Shown here piece after piece: positions 5,626 through 8,353 of a stretch of DNA of 8,353 nucleotides; position 1 is the stretch's first letter, and each line of letters starts with the position of its first letter. Origin of the DNA: Bacteroidetes bacterium QH_10_64_37 (GTDB lineage: Bacteria; Bacteroidota; Rhodothermia; Rhodothermales; Salinibacteraceae); the NCBI GenBank assembly GCA_003023105.1, contig PXSZ01000017.1:1-8353 (forward strand), read 5' to 3'. Position numbers and translations under genes: made by a program. The notes below the pieces were generated by a model. It did not search any database. It saw only the letters and a program-made list of their open reading frames with translations, and was not told the DNA's origin.

Positions 5626-6459
5626 GTGCTTGGCGACCTAACTCCTTGGTTCAAAGGCCTTTCGCCGATTGTTCAGTCGCTCCTTGCAGGCGGATTCACG
5701 TGGTTTGTCACGGCGCTCGGGGCATCCATTGTGTTCGTGAGCCGACACGTCAACCAGCGCCTGTTGGACGCGATGTTGGGGTTTGCGGCGGGCGTTATGA
5801 TCGCGGCCAGCTTTTGGTCCCTCCTCGCCCCGTCCATCGACATGGCCGAGGCGCAGGGCGTCACGATCTGGATCCCCCCCACCGTAGGTTTTTTGCTGGG
5901 GGGCGTCTTCCTACGGCTGTTCGACGCCCTGCTGCCCCACCTGCACCCGGGCGCACGGATGGGAGAAGCGGAAGGCATCTCCACGTCGTGGCGACGAGCG
6001 ACGCTGCTTGTGCTCGCGATTACGCTGCACAACATCCCTGAAGGCCTGGCGGTCGGCGTCTCCTTTGGAGCCGCCGCCGTCCAACTCGACGTGGCCTCCG
6101 GGGCCACCCTCGCGGGAGCCGTTGCGCTGGCCCTCGGGATCGGGCTCCAGAATTTTCCGGAGGGGATTGCCGTGGCCATGCCGCTGCGGGGCGAAGGCAT
6201 CTCGCAACTCAAGAGCTTCTGGTACGGGCAGCTGTCCGGCGTGGTGGAGCCGCTCTCGGCCGGCCTCGGGGCTGTGGCCGTACTGTCCGTCCGCCCGATG
6301 CTTCCGTACGCCCTCGCCTTTGCTGCCGGGGCCATGATCTACGTGGTGGTGGAGGAGCTCATCCCCGAATCGCAGCGCCACGAAAACACCGACCTTGCCA
6401 CCCTCGGCGTCATGGGCGGGTTCGCCGTCATGATGGTGCTCGACGTGGCCCTGGGGTGA
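5626..6459 (+). CDS. ZIP family divalent metal transporter, GufA/ZIP11 type
   Basis: ZIP proteins carry Zn2+ and related divalent metals into the cytoplasm across the inner membrane. With GTG 5626 as start the protein has 277 residues and about eight hydrophobic spans, roughly 14-37, 46-68, 84-104, 124-147, 156-176, 205-224, 226-247 and 258-276. The two metal-site motifs are present: HNIPEG (135-140) in span 4 and QNFPEG (175-180) in span 5. The His-to-Gln change in the second is typical of the GufA/ZIP11 branch and not of ZupT. VEPLSAG (207-213) and VVEELIPES (241-249) supply further conserved acidic residues. A short LPHLHPG loop (103-109) follows span 3. The frame is open about 120 codons further upstream, but that stretch is antisense to the divergent gene and unlike the family. 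Metal preference cannot be read from the sequence. Confidence 0.93.
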   Translation: MLGDLTPWFKGLSPIVQSLLAGGFTWFVTALGASIVFVSRHVNQRLLDAMLGFAAGVMIAASFWSLLAPSIDMAEAQGVTIWIPPTVGFLLGGVFLRLFDALLPHLHPGARMGEAEGISTSWRRATLLVLAITLHNIPEGLAVGVSFGAAAVQLDVASGATLAGAVALALGIGLQNFPEGIAVAMPLRGEGISQLKSFWYGQLSGVVEPLSAGLGAVAVLSVRPMLPYALAFAAGAMIYVVVEELIPESQRHENTDLATLGVMGGFAVMMVLDVALG

Positions 6460-6506
6460 GACGCGCACTGCACTCTCTTTTTCAGGATCAACCTCGATTC
6501 GGCTCG

Positions 6507-6520
6507 CTCCGCGACCGGAG
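6507..6520. other. GC-rich hairpin between convergent genes
   Basis: CTCCG (6507-6511) and CGGAG (6516-6520) form a perfect 5-bp stem with a 4-base loop, directly beside the stop codon (6522-6524) of the - strand histidine-triad gene and 47 bases after the ZIP gene stop. A T-run at 6477-6482 precedes the stem on the + strand, so this is not a standard terminator in either direction. A weak transcript-end role for the - strand gene is possible. Confidence 0.35.
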
Positions 6521-6521
6521 A

Positions 6522-6815
6522 TTATGGCCCGTTATCGGGATTTCGAATGGGCACGACCTCGCCGTCCGGCGTGATGCGCTCGTCCTTCGCCGGTTTTTGC
6601 ATTGGAAACTCGCTGACCGGAACGTCCGGATTCCGGTCCTTCGGCAGGTAGTGCACGTGGTCGCCGTGGGGGATTTCCTCAAAGCGCTGGCCTCGGTACG
6701 GGTTGATTACATTCCACATTACCGCCCCGAAGAACACCAGGAGCACGACTGCCGCTACCCATTTGCGCCAGGAGCGAGAGGAGGTCGCATCGTCGGACGA
6801 GGAAGCGCTGGCCAT
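6522..6815 (-). CDS. Small membrane-anchored protein with HxxHxH motif
   Basis: This 97-residue protein has a Ser/Asp-rich N-terminus, a basic patch (SRSWRKW, 13-19) and one hydrophobic span (about 20-37). A polar C-terminal domain of about 60 residues follows. The basic patch before the span suggests that the tail faces the periplasm (positive-inside rule). The tail begins with IPHGDHVHYLPKD (48-60), in which His50, His53 and His55 form an HxxHxH pattern. This closely resembles the zinc-binding histidine triad (HGDHYH) of streptococcal Pht proteins. An ITPDGEVVPIRN stretch (81-92) closes the protein. It follows dcd on the same strand after 61 bp and may share its transcript. It faces the ZIP transporter gene tail to tail. 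No enzyme domain is visible. Zinc binding is inferred from the motif alone. Confidence 0.8.
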   Translation of the reverse strand: MASASSSDDATSSRSWRKWVAAVVLLVFFGAVMWNVINPYRGQRFEEIPHGDHVHYLPKDRNPDVPVSEFPMQKPAKDERITPDGEVVPIRNPDNGP

Positions 6816-6876
6816 GGCGAATCAGGAATGCAGGTCCGTGCGTCGGAAAACGAGCAAATACGTACCTCAACCGTCG

Positions 6877-7431
6877 CTACAGCCGAGGAAGGGTAATTCC
6901 TTCCTGGCGTTGATATTTTCCCTCCCTCTCGCCGTACGACACCTCCGGCGTCTCGCCCCTCAGGAAGACCACCTGCGCAATGCCTTCCTCGGCGTACACC
7001 TTCGCGGGAAGAGGCGTGCCGTTGCCGATTTCGATGGTGACGTGTCCCTCCCAGCCCGGTTCCAAGGGTGTCACGTTCACAATGATGCCGGAGCGGGCGT
7101 AGGTGGACTTCCCCAGCACCAGCCCCAGCGTGTCCGGCGGCATGCGAAAGTACTCGATCGACCGGGCGAGGACGTAGGAGTTGGGGGGAATCAGGATGTG
7201 ATCGTCCACGTCGTACTCGACCAGAGCGCGTTCGTCGATCCGCTTCGGGTCCACCACGCTGTTGTAGATGTTGGGCGTAAAGATCCGAAACTCCCCCGCC
7301 ACCCGCATGTCGTAGCCGAATGAGCTCAGTCCGTAGCTTACGACCTCCTCCCGGACCTGCCCGTCGATGAAAGGCTCGATCATGTCCCGCTCAATCGCGA
7401 GGGTGCGGATGTGGTGATCGGGAAGAATCAT
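6877..7431 (-). CDS. dcd: dCTP deaminase (possibly bifunctional with dUTPase activity)
   Basis: Dcd deaminates dCTP to dUTP, feeding dTMP synthesis in the cytosol. The 184-residue length is normal for this trimeric enzyme. Diagnostic features are [13 protein letters not shown] (32-44), [18 protein letters not shown] (81-98), the nucleotide-binding [16 protein letters not shown] (107-122) and [14 protein letters not shown] (124-137). By alignment from memory with E. coli Dcd, Glu134 matches catalytic Glu138. The C-terminal QEGITLPRL (176-184) is the usual flexible lid. The sequence looks closer to the Bacteroidota/actinobacterial style than to E. coli. Some of those relatives also hydrolyse dUTP; which type this is cannot be decided here. 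ATG 7431 gives the standard MILPDHHIR start, without a Shine-Dalgarno. A terminator-like hairpin separates it from the WbqC-like gene upstream. Confidence 0.96.
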   Translation of the reverse strand: MILPDHHIRTLAIERDMIEPFIDGQVREEVVSYGLSSFGYDMRVAGEFRIFTPNIYNSVVDPKRIDERALVEYDVDDHILIPPNSYVLARSIEYFRMPPDTLGLVLGKSTYARSGIIVNVTPLEPGWEGHVTIEIGNGTPLPAKVYAEEGIAQVVFLRGETPEVSYGEREGKYQRQEGITLPRL

Positions 7432-7487
7432 AGAAAGGAAGTGGAATGAGCGTCAGAAAAGGGACTCGGCGCGTGCAGAAGCTACGA

Positions 7488-7519
7488 CAAAACCGGACCG
7501 AACGTCAACGTCGTCCCGG
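7488..7519 (-). terminator. Possible intrinsic terminator after the WbqC-like gene
   Basis: Read on the - strand, CCGGGAC (7519-7513) can pair with GTCCGG (7498-7493) with one bulged base, and TTTTG follows at once (7492-7488). The hairpin begins 27 bases after the WbqC-like stop codon and ends 56 bases before the dcd start. It would make dcd a separate transcription unit. The loop also holds a tandem AACGTC repeat (7501-7512, + strand). The short T-run makes the strength uncertain. Confidence 0.45.
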
Positions 7520-7546
7520 CGCGAATCGATCGAACGAGCCTCGCGG

Positions 7547-8236
7547 TCATCCGTGAGGCGGATCCTCAGCTCTTTTCGTGACGACCCCGCTTGCGAGGAT
7601 GCGGCGCGCTTCCCGTCCATAATTGAAAACGAGGTCGGCCGCAGACATTCCTGCCTCGAAGCCGCCAAAGTTTTGGTGGTACGTAGGGTGCTCGTACGCA
7701 ACGGTCTGGACCCCAACCTCCGGCAGCGCCGCAGAAGAGGCGTCTTGCTCCGGCACCGCGAGCACGTCCGCCCCCGTGGCCTGAACGGTTTCCGCGAGGG
7801 ACGCGGGAGCACCGTCGAGCTGCGAGGCGCGCGTCACGGGGGTCTCAAGCCCGAATAACTCGGCCAGAAGTTTCACGGTGCGGCAGGTGCACGGGCTGAG
7901 GTGTGTCCAGGTCTGTTCGAAAAACGGTCGAAACGAGGCCTCGAAGAACTCGAAGTACATTGTCGTGCGGTAGTTATAGAGGAACGACCGCCAGTGCTTC
8001 TCAAGCCATCGTCCCTCCGTCTTGATTTCCACCTCCCGGAGTGGCGCCCCGTCGCGCCGGCCGAAGATCGGAATCGTGATCCAGTGCCAGCCCTGCGGAC
8101 TCCGGAGTTTGCTACGGTTCTGGAACGATTGCCGACGATACGGGAACGTGTCCGCAAGAACAAAGTGATCCACACGCTGGAGAAGGGCCATGTATTGCAG
8201 ACGCGGAAAATATTCCGGCGGGCGGACGGCAATCAT
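7547..8236 (-). CDS. WbqC-like family protein
   Basis: With ATG 8236 the protein has 229 residues, the usual family size, and begins MIAVRPPEYFPRLQYMALL, which matches the family opening (hydrophobic strand, PPxYFPRLxY). Other family features are DHFVLADTFPYRRQSFQN (23-40), RSPQGWHWITIPI (45-57), a Trp/Tyr-rich helical centre with HWRSFLYNYR (81-90), and the closing YEHPTYHQNFGGFEAGMSAADLVFNYG (181-207). An ATG at 8287 would add 17 basic residues that do not look like the family. WbqC-like genes are often found in O-antigen and other surface-glycan clusters, but their reaction is not well established, and no glycan genes are visible here. No signal or membrane segment is seen. Two neighbouring Cys (CTC, 116-118) are notable but unassigned. 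Confidence 0.88.
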   Translation of the reverse strand: MIAVRPPEYFPRLQYMALLQRVDHFVLADTFPYRRQSFQNRSKLRSPQGWHWITIPIFGRRDGAPLREVEIKTEGRWLEKHWRSFLYNYRTTMYFEFFEASFRPFFEQTWTHLSPCTCRTVKLLAELFGLETPVTRASQLDGAPASLAETVQATGADVLAVPEQDASSAALPEVGVQTVAYEHPTYHQNFGGFEAGMSAADLVFNYGREARRILASGVVTKRAEDPPHG

Positions 8237-8320
8237 GGGGTTCTTATTCTTCGGTGAGCATCGACGGATTGGTTTTCGCCCGTTCATCGGCTGTTCTCTG
8301 CGGCACAGTTCCCTGCGGAC

Positions 8321-8353
8321 ATGTCGAGCACAGCGGACTCCTCGCGGTCGCCT
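8321..8353 (+). CDS. Possible start of a gene leaving the window
   Basis: An ATG at 8321 opens a frame that stays open to the last base and encodes 11 residues (MSSTADSSRSP). The Ser/Asp-rich start resembles the N-terminus of other proteins of this genome, and the position, 84 bp from the divergent WbqC-like start, would suit a gene. Eleven codons are too few to support a function or even certain coding status. Confidence 0.25.
   Translation, partial: MSSTADSSRSP

Noticed and set aside
8237..8287. A longer WbqC-like protein starting at ATG 8287
   Set aside because: The 17 extra residues are basic and do not match the family; MIAVRPPEYFPRLQY is the expected opening.
1..8353. A defence island, prophage, transposon or CRISPR array
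   Set aside because: No transposase, integrase, Cas, restriction or toxin-antitoxin sequence and no regular spaced repeats were seen on either strand.

Overview
The window is high-GC bacterial DNA. The proteins are rich in Asp and Glu, and almost no start codon has a Shine-Dalgarno sequence in front of it. Both traits suggest a halophilic member of Bacteroidota/Rhodothermota, of the Salinibacter type. This is an inference from composition and gene style; no 16S rRNA or other phylogenetic marker is present. There are no tRNA or rRNA genes, insertion sequences or CRISPR arrays, and no gap between genes exceeds about 150 bp.

Layout. On the + strand, in order: the 3' part of an alpha/beta hydrolase (1-690), an aldo/keto reductase (843-1844), a small acidic protein of unknown function 19 bp behind it (1864-2370), and a membrane-anchored or exported peptide methionine sulfoxide reductase A (2498-3184). 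A convergent gap rich in hairpins follows. Next come a - strand membrane protein of unknown function (3322-3855) and, divergent from it, a second aldo/keto reductase very like the Kv-channel beta-subunit family (3942-4931). A - strand acidic protein of unknown function (5032-5568) diverges from a ZIP metal transporter of the GufA/ZIP11 type (5626-6459). The last part is on the - strand. Transcription there runs from a WbqC-like protein (7547-8236), through a terminator-like hairpin, to dCTP deaminase dcd (6877-7431) and a small membrane-anchored protein with a His-x-x-His-x-His motif (6522-6815). A further gene may begin on the + strand at 8321.

How the genes may relate. Most are single genes or pairs in alternating orientation, so this looks like an ordinary chromosomal segment and not one operon or a mobile island. 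Two loose themes can be seen. The first is carbonyl and oxidative damage control: two NADPH-type aldo/keto reductases on either side of MsrA. The second is metal handling: a ZIP transporter facing, tail to tail, a tiny membrane-anchored protein whose histidine cluster matches the zinc-binding triad of streptococcal Pht proteins. The second link is the most interesting lead in the window, but it rests on one short motif and on adjacency. No clear defence system or novel multi-gene system was found.
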